Part shown: positions 8,798 to 17,125 of the stretch, one piece after another
Position numbering within the stretch: the first letter of the stretch is position 1
How the letters are laid out: every line of letters begins with the position of its first letter
From: CBDDFS01 sp965227255
GTDB taxonomy: Bacteria; Bacteroidota; Bacteroidia; Flavobacteriales_E; Vicingaceae
NCBI GenBank assembly: GCA_965227255.1
Contig: CBDDFS010000002.1
Span: forward strand, 806,001 to 870,000
Direction of reading: 5' to 3'
Length of the DNA: 64,000 nt
The notes under the pieces: generated by a model
What the model was told of the DNA's origin: nothing
What the model saw: only the letters and a program-made list of their open reading frames with translations
The model's database searches: none
Position numbers and translations under genes: made by a program

Positions 8798-9103
8798 ATG
8801 AAAAATAAATCTTTAAAGCTGACGATTAACAAGTCGGTCGTGTCACGATTGTCTAAAAACCAACAAGCTCAAATTGTTGGTGGTGAAACGGAAACTTGCG
8901 GAGGATCTGATCAATGTACTCATGGACCACAAGAAGAAACATATTATTGCGATCCATATATGACAGATCCGGAAGCAAATTTTTTGTCTTCAATTAAAAG
9001 CTGTACAGGATTCCTTTGTTGTGAGCCGACTTATACTTGTGATTGTTGCACGGGTCAATGGCAACCCTCATGTACAGGCGGAACGGGTCAGGATACATAT
9101 TAG
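8798..9103 (+). CDS. lanA: Class I lanthipeptide precursor 2
   Basis: A 101-residue precursor with the same leader plan as precursor 1 (LKLTINKSVVSRLSKNQQ, then Gly28-Gly29). The 72-residue core has ten Cys (34, 40, 51, 69, 74, 75, 81, 83, 84, 92). Residues 42-66 are identical to the other two; the tail adds CCTGQWQPSC and a Gly/Thr-rich end closing with Asp-Thr-Tyr. It is closest to precursor 3, from which it is separated by lanC. A strong terminator hairpin follows 7 bp after the stop, so it may be made largely as a short transcript. Dehydration by LanB, cyclisation by LanC and export by the C39 transporter are inferred from context. Confidence 0.87.
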   Translation: MKNKSLKLTINKSVVSRLSKNQQAQIVGGETETCGGSDQCTHGPQEETYYCDPYMTDPEANFLSSIKSCTGFLCCEPTYTCDCCTGQWQPSCTGGTGQDTY

Positions 9104-9110
9104 TACTGAA

Positions 9111-9140
9111 GAGCAAGGACTTTCCTTGCTCTTTATTTTT
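9111..9140 (+). terminator. Rho-independent terminator after precursor 2
   Basis: Perfect 9-bp stem GAGCAAGGA (9111-9119) with TCCTTGCTC (9123-9131), 3-nt loop, followed by TTTATTTTT. It lies between precursor 2 and lanC, so lanC is read through or has its own promoter. Confidence 0.85.
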
Positions 9141-9168
9141 CATTTGGAAGTGCATTCGAAAGTTTTAA

Positions 9169-9186
9169 CTGCGTATAAATACGCAG
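9169..9186. promoter_or_regulatory. Palindromic candidate operator upstream of lanC
   Basis: CTGCGTAT-AA-ATACGCAG is a perfect palindrome with 8-bp arms, 83 bp before the lanC ATG and just after the terminator of precursor 2. Its core TGCGTA-N4-TACGCA matches the inverted repeat at 6218-6233. Confidence 0.55.
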
Positions 9187-9268
9187 AATTAACAACACAT
9201 ACTCATCGAACGTTATTTCAATTATTATTGAGAAAAATTCAAACATTCCAGAATCAATTAAACAAACT

Positions 9269-10531
9269 ATGTCCGAATTATTTGGTGAAGAAAAAGTATT
9301 GGCACAAATTGATTTGAAGTTAAGAGACAGAATTGACGCTGAGGTCAGGAGAATCACTGAGTACTATATAAATGATGACAAACCAATTTCACAAGTTGGG
9401 TTGTATTCTGGTATTGCTGGAGTATGTTTATTTCTGAGTCAAGCCTACAAGTATTACGATGATGAAAGAATTTTTCATAAGATTAACAATCATCTGGACC
9501 ATTCCATAGAACTGATTTCAAAAGGTAATGTGGACCCATCGTTTTCTTCAGGTATTGCTGGGTGGGGTTGGCTTTTAATTTTTCTTGAACAGCAAAAGTT
9601 GATTGAATCATATGAACTTGATTTTCTTGACGAAATTGACAGTGCACTTAAAAATAGCTTGAGTTATTTTCTCCAACAAGGAGAAATTGATCAATTGAAC
9701 GGTGCGATTGGAATAGGAAGGTATTTCTTAAAACGAGGGGATCCAGAAGCTATAGAATCAATAGTGTCATTTCTAAAAGATAATAATGCGTTACAAGGTA
9801 AAGAGTGTGCCTGGCGCCTTGGAGACTTTACCAACAGATCAGTTAAATTTTTCAATTACAGTCTTTCTCATGGTATAACAGGCATTTTAAAATTCTTATT
9901 GGATTGTCGGTCATCAAACATCGTAAAAGAAAATATGGATGAACTTATTGAAGGGTGTGTAAGCTTTTTATTGAAAGGGATGAGACCTATTCAAAACGTT
10001 GGCTCCATATTTCCAAATATGATTGAAGAAGGTGATTACTTAAATGTGAATTTGAGAAGGAAAGTCATTCGAAACTTGCGACAAAGTAGGTTGTCTTGGT
10101 GTTATGGAGATCTTGGTACATTTCATACGCTCGCAGAATACGCATCTACGTTTAATAAATCTGAGATCGCGGAAATATGTCATAACGGAATGATGAAAAA
10201 TACATTGAGAAAGAGTGATTCACAAACTCAAATTGTAGACCCGGGTTTTTGTCATGGATCCTCTGGCGTAGCGTACATGTTTTATAAATATGGAATAGTG
10301 AATTCAAATGAATCATTCAGAGAGACTGCAATTTATTGGCTAATATCAGCTCTAAATGAAGGAATCAAGGATGATGGAATAGATGGTTACAAATATCTGA
10401 TTGGAAATTTCGAGAATAGAGATTTTTATTCATCCAGAATGCTTTTAGAAGGAACGGCAGGAGTTGCTTTAGTATATCTATCATTTCTTGAGCCCTCTCT
10501 GATGAAATGGGATGAATGTATGATGATTTAA
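9269..10531 (+). CDS. lanC: Lanthipeptide cyclase LanC
   Basis: A 420-residue LanC family protein that adds Cys thiols to dehydrated Ser/Thr to form lanthionine rings. The barrel repeats show the usual Gly-rich turns: YSGIAGVCLFLS, FSSGIAGWGW, SHGITGILKF, WCYGDLG, FCHGSSGVAY and EGTAGVALV. The three zinc ligands are present: C278 (in W277-C278-Y-G), C328 and H329 (in F-C-H-G). Length is normal for the family (NisC has about 415). The gene sits between precursors 2 and 3; its stop is 9 bp before leader element copy 3. A palindrome and a terminator lie upstream, which suggests separate control from the precursors. No defect is visible. Confidence 0.93.
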   Translation: MSELFGEEKVLAQIDLKLRDRIDAEVRRITEYYINDDKPISQVGLYSGIAGVCLFLSQAYKYYDDERIFHKINNHLDHSIELISKGNVDPSFSSGIAGWGWLLIFLEQQKLIESYELDFLDEIDSALKNSLSYFLQQGEIDQLNGAIGIGRYFLKRGDPEAIESIVSFLKDNNALQGKECAWRLGDFTNRSVKFFNYSLSHGITGILKFLLDCRSSNIVKENMDELIEGCVSFLLKGMRPIQNVGSIFPNMIEEGDYLNVNLRRKVIRNLRQSRLSWCYGDLGTFHTLAEYASTFNKSEIAEICHNGMMKNTLRKSDSQTQIVDPGFCHGSSGVAYMFYKYGIVNSNESFRETAIYWLISALNEGIKDDGIDGYKYLIGNFENRDFYSSRMLLEGTAGVALVYLSFLEPSLMKWDECMMI

Positions 10532-10540
10532 AAGTTTTAT

Positions 10541-10574
10541 GGCGGAATCCGAAAAGCCTGAATAGAGTAGGGGA
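10541..10574 (+). promoter_or_regulatory. Conserved leader element, copy 3 (upstream of precursor 3)
   Basis: Reads GGC-GGAATCC-GAAAA-GCC, five bases, then AGAGTAGGGGA. GGC (10541-10543) pairs with GCC (10556-10558), a compensatory change relative to copies 1 and 2. The GGAATCC starts 47 nt before the ATG at 10591. It begins 9 bp after the lanC stop. Confidence 0.7.
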
Positions 10575-10590
10575 AATTAAAATTTAGGGT

Positions 10591-10887
10591 ATGAACAAAA
10601 AGTCGCTAAAATTGAGCATCAACAAATCAGTTGTTTCTCGTTTATCGAAAACTCAACAAGCCCAAATCTTTGGAGGGGAAACTGAAATGTGCGGTGGTTC
10701 TGATCAATGTGATCATGGTCCTCAAGAGGAAACATATTACTGTGATCCTTATATGACAGATCCGGAAGCAAATTTCTTGTCTTCAATAAAGAGCTGTACG
10801 GGATTTCTTTGTTGTGAGCCAACTTACTCTGATGATTGTTGCACTGGTCAATGGCATCCGTCATGCACGGGTACTGAGACTTATTAA
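10591..10887 (+). CDS. lanA: Class I lanthipeptide precursor 3
   Basis: A 98-residue precursor with leader MNKKSLKLSINKSVVSRLSK and Gly28-Gly29. The 69-residue core has nine Cys (34, 40, 51, 69, 74, 75, 83, 84, 92); position 81, Cys in the other two, is Asp here (TYSDDCC), so ring topology may differ. Residues 42-66 are identical to the other precursors, and the end is again Thr-Tyr. It is nearly the same as precursor 2 outside the tail and may be a recent duplicate that has diverged at its C-terminal end. A hairpin follows 11 bp after the stop and separates it from lanB. Confidence 0.87.
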   Translation: MNKKSLKLSINKSVVSRLSKTQQAQIFGGETEMCGGSDQCDHGPQEETYYCDPYMTDPEANFLSSIKSCTGFLCCEPTYSDDCCTGQWHPSCTGTETY

Positions 10888-10898
10888 TCATTTGAGTT

Positions 10899-10920
10899 GT
10901 AGGGAAGGACGCTTCCCTAC
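10899..10920 (+). terminator. Terminator or attenuator hairpin between precursor 3 and lanB
   Basis: Perfect 9-bp stem GTAGGGAAG (10899-10907) with CTTCCCTAC (10912-10920) and a 4-nt loop. Only TATTTAC follows, not a full T-run, so partial read-through into lanB at 10978 is likely. Confidence 0.65.
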
Positions 10921-10977
10921 TATTTACATGAAACATAACTTTTTCTTCTCATTTCTTTCTTTCGTTTTTTTAACACT

Positions 10978-13900
10978 ATGAATTATAACTTTTTTGAACA
11001 CTTGGTGCTAAGAACACCTGCTAAGCCACTAATTACAAAATTCTCGCCAGAATTTTTGAAAAAATTCTTTAGTAATAAGTCTAACCTAGAAGCTTTATTC
11101 GTTTCTTCTCCAAACCTTCACGATCAAACCATGAGATGGCTGCACAACAATGGCTTCGATGAAAAAAAAGAAATGAAGCTAATTAACTCCCTTTACAAGT
11201 ATTGTTCAAGGATGCATAGTCGTTGTACACCTTTTGGCCTGATGGCTGGATGCTCCACATTTGAATGGGGCGATACCACAAACATTCAGATTTCTAATGA
11301 ATCACGCAGAAAAACTAGACTGGATATGCACTTCCTTTGCACTCTTGGTGATTTTCTAAAAAACGATCAATACATAAGATCCCTGCTAAAATTTAGTCCA
11401 AATAATACACTTTATAAAAGTGGTCAGAACTTAAGATATATTGAATATTTCATGACCGATAAAGGCCGAATTCATCAATTGAGCTCAATTTCAAATGACG
11501 AGTACATTTCTAAAGCACTTGACTTTTCTGATAAAGGAGTTACAATTGAAGAGCTTTGCCGGGAGTTGCAATCAGAAGAAATATCTGAAACCGATGCTAA
11601 GGAGTTTATCGAACAATTAATCGATAATCAAATATTGTTGAGTGAAATTGAACCTTCTGTCACAGGAGGAGATTATTTTGACCATATAATAAATGTTATT
11701 AAAACAAAAAGTCAGAGCAGTAGTAGTGATAAATTAAATGACTATTTGAAAAATCTTGAAAGGATCAATTTCCTGTTAAGCTCTTTGGATATTGATTCAA
11801 CAAAATATCTTCAATATTATTCTGAAATTGAATCAATAATAAAATCCTTAAAGATTCCTTTTGAAAGAAATAAGCTTTTTCAAGTTGATTTGTTTAAAAC
11901 GAATGAACCGAGTCACTTGGATAAAAGATTTCAAGAAGAACTAAGAAATTGTTTTAAAATTCTTAACCGGTTATCACCTCATTACGAGCCAAACACTCTA
12001 TTAGAGTTTAAAAAAAGATTCAGAGAAAGATATGAAGACGATGAAGTATTGCTAACTGAGGTACTTGATATTGAAAACGGAATTGGGTATGGCTCATACA
12101 AAGATGCTTCAAGTGATTTAAATCCACTTATTGATGAGTTAAATGTTCCTCAAATAGTTAATGGTGAAAGGACTATAATTTGGAATGATGTTCAAGCATT
12201 CCTTTTATCTGAATTGATGAAATGTTATCGGGACGGTAAAAAAGTGTTAAAAATTAAAAATGATGACGTCAGGTTTTTTTCTGAAAATTGGCTCGACTTA
12301 CCTGATACAATGTATACTTATCTCAACATTTTTAAAGAAGATGGAAAGGAAAAATTAGCGATTAAGCAAACTGCAGGGTCAAGTGGAGGAAATATGCTCG
12401 GAAGATTCGCTTATGGTAGTGACGAGATGTCATCCATAATCGAAGATATTGTGGAGACTGAGAGGGATTTGAACGAAGGTTCTGTTCTAGCAGAGATTGC
12501 CCATTTACCTGAAAACAGGGTTGGCAATGTTTTAAGCCGTCCTAATTTTAGAGAGTACGAGATTCCATATCTTTCCCGATCAGTTTTAGATCCAAATCGC
12601 CAGGTAAATATCCAAGACTTGTATGTTTCGATAAAAGGAGACAAATTGATTCTACGGTCAAAAAAACTTAACAAAGAAATCATTCCTAGAATGACAAATA
12701 TGCATAATTACACAGCAAACGCCTTACCTGTGTATCATTTTCTTTGTGATGTTCAATTACAGCAAAAAAGAAAAAGTATGGTTTTTAGCTGGGGATCTTT
12801 ACAAGAGGAATTTCAATTTCTTCCAAGGGTAGAAATTAATGATATTGTTGTTTTTCCAAGTACTTGGCAAATATTGAAAATTGATTATAAGAAAATAATA
12901 GAATCAGAAGGTGTCAATATGATTGCAGTCAAGGAGTTGAGAGAAAAACATTCATTACCCAAGTTAATGCTCCTTGTTCAAGGTGATAATAAACTTTTGA
13001 TAAATTTTGAAGATGAACTAAGCGTAAATATGTTCAAATCTATTGCGAAAAAGAATCAATTTCTAAAACTTGAAGAGTTCTACTTTGAAAATGGAGAATC
13101 ATCTGTGGTAAATAATGAGAATGAATCCTTTGCTAATGAGATTTTATTCTTTCTGAAAAGAAATGTGGCAATAAGCAATCATAAGATATTGGATTACATA
13201 TCCAAAACGAAACCAGATACTCATCCAAGTTCTTCATTTCTAGCAGGTTCAGAATGGGTATATTTTAAATTGTATAGCGGTGTCAAAACTGGAGATGACA
13301 TTATTGTAAGTCACATAAAAAAATGCATGGATTCAATGATAAGTGAACAAATTATTTCAAAATGGTTTTTTATACGATATGCGGATCCAAACACGCACTT
13401 ACGAGTAAGATTTTTAATAAAGGATAGAAACAAACTGGGTAAGAGTATTGAAATTTTCAACTCCTATTTGAAGCCTCTTTATGAGGATAAAAAAATTTGG
13501 AAGTCAGTAATTGATTCTTATAAGCGAGAAATTGAAAGATATGGTGAAAACTCCATTGAAGATGCTGAATCTATATTTTATTATGATAGCATATGCATTT
13601 CAAAGATTGTAGAGCTTGTAAATGAAAATGATAATGAGGAATTAAGGTGGTCAGCAGGTCTTGTTCTAGTGGATCAGTTATTAGAAGACTTTGAGTTTAA
13701 TATTGAGAAAAAACTAGAACTTTTAGAAACACTGAGAAATGGATATTCTAGAGAATTTAGGATGTCCAAATTCTTAAAGCTTCAAATAGATAATCACTAC
13801 AGAAAAAATCGCAAGCATATTGAAGGTGTGATCAATAGGGATATCACAGTATTTGAAGGATATAATGAAATTCTAAGATTTATACGAGATAAATCAACTT

Positions 13901-14115
13901 CGATAATACCACATGTTTCAAACATAAAGAGTTCTGACTCTACTTATGAGATTGATCAAATCGTTGCTAGTCATGTACACATGATTTTAAATCGATTATT
14001 TAAAAATAAGCAGAGGACACACGAACTCGTGTTGTACGATTTTTTGTGGAGAGTATATAAATCCCAAAAAGCCAGAATTGAAAACCAAAACAAAAAGCAA
14101 TTGGTTTCCAGCTAG
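10978..14115 (+). CDS. lanB: Lantibiotic dehydratase LanB, full length
   Basis: A 1045-residue class I dehydratase that glutamylates Ser/Thr of the precursors using Glu-tRNA and then eliminates glutamate. The N-terminal glutamylation domain (about 1-730) shows the family signature around residues 80-95, MHSRCTPFGLMAGCSTFEWG. The C-terminal elimination (SpaB_C) domain (about 760-1045) opens with WVYFKLYSG and carries FFIRYADPNTHLRVRF, with the His-Leu-Arg-x-Arg motif of that domain. Both domains are on one chain, whereas the Bacteroidota pinensin cluster is known to have them split. It follows precursor 3 by 90 bp and a hairpin; the exporter follows closely. Confidence 0.93.
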   Translation: MNYNFFEHLVLRTPAKPLITKFSPEFLKKFFSNKSNLEALFVSSPNLHDQTMRWLHNNGFDEKKEMKLINSLYKYCSRMHSRCTPFGLMAGCSTFEWGDTTNIQISNESRRKTRLDMHFLCTLGDFLKNDQYIRSLLKFSPNNTLYKSGQNLRYIEYFMTDKGRIHQLSSISNDEYISKALDFSDKGVTIEELCRELQSEEISETDAKEFIEQLIDNQILLSEIEPSVTGGDYFDHIINVIKTKSQSSSSDKLNDYLKNLERINFLLSSLDIDSTKYLQYYSEIESIIKSLKIPFERNKLFQVDLFKTNEPSHLDKRFQEELRNCFKILNRLSPHYEPNTLLEFKKRFRERYEDDEVLLTEVLDIENGIGYGSYKDASSDLNPLIDELNVPQIVNGERTIIWNDVQAFLLSELMKCYRDGKKVLKIKNDDVRFFSENWLDLPDTMYTYLNIFKEDGKEKLAIKQTAGSSGGNMLGRFAYGSDEMSSIIEDIVETERDLNEGSVLAEIAHLPENRVGNVLSRPNFREYEIPYLSRSVLDPNRQVNIQDLYVSIKGDKLILRSKKLNKEIIPRMTNMHNYTANALPVYHFLCDVQLQQKRKSMVFSWGSLQEEFQFLPRVEINDIVVFPSTWQILKIDYKKIIESEGVNMIAVKELREKHSLPKLMLLVQGDNKLLINFEDELSVNMFKSIAKKNQFLKLEEFYFENGESSVVNNENESFANEILFFLKRNVAISNHKILDYISKTKPDTHPSSSFLAGSEWVYFKLYSGVKTGDDIIVSHIKKCMDSMISEQIISKWFFIRYADPNTHLRVRFLIKDRNKLGKSIEIFNSYLKPLYEDKKIWKSVIDSYKREIERYGENSIEDAESIFYYDSICISKIVELVNENDNEELRWSAGLVLVDQLLEDFEFNIEKKLELLETLRNGYSREFRMSKFLKLQIDNHYRKNRKHIEGVINRDITVFEGYNEILRFIRDKSTSIIPHVSNIKSSDSTYEIDQIVASHVHMILNRLFKNKQRTHELVLYDFLWRVYKSQKARIENQNKKQLVSS

Positions 14116-14140
14116 CAAATATTTATCGTATATCATCATA

Positions 14141-16333
14141 TTGAAAAAATTTAGTCATTTTCGTCAAAGTGAGCAAAAGGACTGTGGGCCAGCTTGTCTT
14201 AAAATGATTGCTAATTTCTATGGGCAAAATATACCTATAGAGGAAATAAGAGAGCTTGCAGAGACAAATCGTCAAGGCACAAGCTTGCTAAATCTAGCCC
14301 AAGCAGCTGAAAAGATTGGCTTTAGAACATTGGGTGTAAAAATAGACTATTCAAAACTAGCAAGTGAAGTCCCGCTTCCATGTATATTATTTTGGGAACA
14401 AAGACATTTTGTTGTTTTAGTTGAAGTAAATAAGAAGAACGCAGTCATTGCCGACCCTGCATTTAAAACAATCAAGTTAAAGCCTGAAGAACTACTTTCC
14501 AAATGGATTGGCAAAAACGCTGACATGGATTCGGATGAAGGAATTGCATTATTGCTTGAAACGACTCCTGATTTTGGTAGATATAAAGCGAGCAGTAAAA
14601 ATAAAGCCCATGGCTTCAAATTTTTATTGGGTTATGTATACAACTACAAAAAGTTTTTCCTTCAATTAGGAATTGGGCTTTTGGCGGGAAGCATTTTACA
14701 GCTTTTTGTCCCGTTTTTAACGCAGAATATTGTAGATATTGGAATAAGAAATAGAGATATAAATTTCATCTATCTTATTCTTTTAGCTCAATTATTTTTA
14801 TATCTGGGAAGGTCGAGTATAGATTTAATTCGAGGTTGGATCCTACTTCATTTGAGCACAAGAATCAATGTTTCTCTTGTTTCAGATTTCTTTATAAAAC
14901 TAATGAAACTGCCAATGTCTTATTTCGATGTGAAAATGACAGGTGATATCATGCAGAGAATAGGAGATCATCAAAGAATTGAGAGATTATTAACGGGAAA
15001 CACTTTTACCATACTCTTTTCATTATTTAACCTAGTTACATTTAGTGCTGTCTTGATATGGTACAGTCTTAGTCTGTTCACAATTTTCTTAATTGGCAGT
15101 GCCCTATATATTATATGGATTCTGTTGTTCTTAAAGAAAAGAAAGGAGATAGATTATAAAATGTTTGATGAATCCAGTTCTCTAAAATCGAAGGTTATCG
15201 AGTTGATTAATGGCATGCAAGAAATTAAATTGCATAACGCAGAAAGACAGAAAAGGTGGGAATGGGAATATCTTCAGGCACGGTTGTTCAAAGTGGCAAT
15301 TAAAAGGTTGATGTTGAATCAAACCCAATCCGTTGGTTCAGGTCTAATCAATGAGCTTAAAAATATGCTGATTACTATTTATTCAGCAATGCTTGTAATT
15401 GATGGAGAGTTAACGTTGGGTATGATGTTATCAGTTTCATATATTATTGGTCAATTGAACAGTCCAATTTATCAAGTTATAAGTTTCGTGCATTCGATCC
15501 AGGACGCGAAAATTTCTCTTGACAGACTTGCGGAAGTCCATAAAATTGAAGATGAAGAATTAGATATTGGTTCAACGAAAATAATCGAAGACAGTATTCC
15601 TTTAGGCATTGATTTAGAGCATATTAGCTTTAAATATCCCGGTTCTAAAGAAGATGTTCTAAAAGATATATCAATTAAAATTCCCGGAGGCAAAGTGACC
15701 GCCATCGTTGGGAAAAGTGGAAGTGGCAAAACAACACTACTCAAGTTGCTTTTAAGATTTTACACTCCACAAAAAGGTCATATTCAAGTTAATAGTCAAG
15801 ATTTGAACTTAATATCATTTAAAAAATGGAGGGAATACTGTGGAGCGGTTATGCAAGATTCTTATGTATTCAACGATACAATATCAAATAATATAGCTGT
15901 TGGAGAGGATGAAATTGATCAGGAAAAATTGATAAAAGCATGTGAAGTTGCGAATCTAATAGAGTTCATAGATGATTTGCCATTAGGATTTAGCACAAAC
16001 ATTGGTCAAGAAGGTCAAGGAATAAGCTCTGGACAAAAACAACGATTATTCATTTCGCGGGCAGTATTCAAAGATCCAAAAATTTTACTGTTTGATGAGG
16101 CAACTAGTTTTTTAGATGCCGAAAATGAGCGAATAGTAATGTCAAATCTGTCTGAATTTTACGGTAATCGGACGGTATTAGTAATAGCACATAGATTAAG
16201 CACAGTTAAGAATGCTGATCAAATATTAGTTATGGAAAAAGGAAGGATAGTTGAAGTAGGGAATCATCAGGAGTTAATTTCCCAAAAAGGGAATTACTAT
16301 AGTCTAATTAAAAATCAACTTGAATTGAACTAA
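14141..16333 (+). CDS. lanT: Peptidase-containing (C39) ABC exporter of the lanthipeptide cluster
   Basis: Cleaves the leader after Gly-Gly and exports the peptide. The frame is open from an ATG at 14078 inside lanB, but the TTG at 14141, 25 bp after the lanB stop, begins LKKFSHFRQSEQKDCGPACL, the standard N-terminus of C39 exporters, so I place the start there (730 residues). From that start: C39 catalytic C15, H89 and D105; six membrane helices (about 155-430); Walker A GKSGSGKT at 524-531, signature SSGQKQR at 629-635, Walker B LLFDE ending E653, and switch His684. Domain order peptidase-TM-NBD is complete. The next gene starts immediately after its stop. Confidence 0.92.
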   Translation: MKKFSHFRQSEQKDCGPACLKMIANFYGQNIPIEEIRELAETNRQGTSLLNLAQAAEKIGFRTLGVKIDYSKLASEVPLPCILFWEQRHFVVLVEVNKKNAVIADPAFKTIKLKPEELLSKWIGKNADMDSDEGIALLLETTPDFGRYKASSKNKAHGFKFLLGYVYNYKKFFLQLGIGLLAGSILQLFVPFLTQNIVDIGIRNRDINFIYLILLAQLFLYLGRSSIDLIRGWILLHLSTRINVSLVSDFFIKLMKLPMSYFDVKMTGDIMQRIGDHQRIERLLTGNTFTILFSLFNLVTFSAVLIWYSLSLFTIFLIGSALYIIWILLFLKKRKEIDYKMFDESSSLKSKVIELINGMQEIKLHNAERQKRWEWEYLQARLFKVAIKRLMLNQTQSVGSGLINELKNMLITIYSAMLVIDGELTLGMMLSVSYIIGQLNSPIYQVISFVHSIQDAKISLDRLAEVHKIEDEELDIGSTKIIEDSIPLGIDLEHISFKYPGSKEDVLKDISIKIPGGKVTAIVGKSGSGKTTLLKLLLRFYTPQKGHIQVNSQDLNLISFKKWREYCGAVMQDSYVFNDTISNNIAVGEDEIDQEKLIKACEVANLIEFIDDLPLGFSTNIGQEGQGISSGQKQRLFISRAVFKDPKILLFDEATSFLDAENERIVMSNLSEFYGNRTVLVIAHRLSTVKNADQILVMEKGRIVEVGNHQELISQKGNYYSLIKNQLELN

Positions 16334-17122
16334 ATGAATGAACTGAAGAATACAGACGTTCACCGCAGGAGTAAAGAAATTCAAGAACTTTTTGGGCATA
16401 TGCCTCCTTGGATCATTCGATCAGGAATGGTGTTAGTTTCAATATTTTTAATAATTCTATTTCTACTCGCATACATAATTAAATATCCAGATGTCATTTC
16501 CGGAGAATGTTCTATTCATACCAAGAGCATCCCTATTGTAGTAGAATCTCCTTATCACGGATTAATAACCGAAATCTTCATTGAAAATGGATCAGCTGTT
16601 GAAAATGGGCAGAAGATATTTTCAATTATAAGCGTGGGTAGCGAATCTATAACCAGCTCACCAAAGAGAACAGATGAAAATAAGAATGATTTTTTCTCTT
16701 CCATAGAGGGTCAAATTTTTTATCGGTTTGATTTTCGCACGGGTAATTACATAACTGAATCAACTGAACTCTATGAGATTTATCCTCAAGAAAGAGAGTA
16801 TCTGGGATATATAGAGCTACTGCATTCTGCTATAGGAAAAATTGAAAAAGGGCAAAAGGTGTTAATAGATTTGGAGAATTATCCATCTTCAGAATATGGC
16901 TCACTTGAAGGGACGGTTTCTCAAGTATTCCCAATTCCAAAAAACGGTAATTATATTGTGGAAGTTAAACTAATACAAGAACTAACAACCTCATACAATA
17001 AAGAAATTTCTTTTATGCCAGAAATGAAAGGTACTGCATCTATTCTAGTTAGTGATCAAAGACTTATTGAAAAGTTATTTGGACGAGTTAATGTTGTCAA
17101 AAACCTTGAAAAGAATGAATAA
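16334..17122 (+). CDS. Short HlyD-like membrane-fusion protein
   Basis: A 262-residue protein with one membrane helix (about 27-50, MVLVSIFLIILFLLAYII) after a cytoplasmic N-terminus, then a lipoyl-like beta region (IVVESPYHGLITEIFIENGSAV, about 68-88; NGQKIFSIIS) and a C-terminal barrel region with IEKGQKVLIDLENYP and EGTVSQVFPIP. This is the order of HlyD/bacteriocin secretion adaptors, but the long coiled-coil hairpin normally between the lipoyl halves is missing, which explains the short length (usual about 400). The ATG directly abuts the exporter stop. It should link the ABC exporter to the periplasm or outer membrane; no TolC-like gene is nearby. Confidence 0.8.
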   Translation: MNELKNTDVHRRSKEIQELFGHMPPWIIRSGMVLVSIFLIILFLLAYIIKYPDVISGECSIHTKSIPIVVESPYHGLITEIFIENGSAVENGQKIFSIISVGSESITSSPKRTDENKNDFFSSIEGQIFYRFDFRTGNYITESTELYEIYPQEREYLGYIELLHSAIGKIEKGQKVLIDLENYPSSEYGSLEGTVSQVFPIPKNGNYIVEVKLIQELTTSYNKEISFMPEMKGTASILVSDQRLIEKLFGRVNVVKNLEKNE

Positions 17123-17125
17123 ACG

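Noticed and set aside
9021..9357. Overlapping frames around the terminator between precursor 2 and lanC (9021-9317 plus, 9133-9357 minus)
   Set aside because: They run through a clear terminator and into lanC in other frames.
10978..14115. Thiopeptide rather than lanthipeptide cluster
   Set aside because: LanB has both domains on one chain and a LanC is present, while no cycloaddition enzyme or YcaO is seen.
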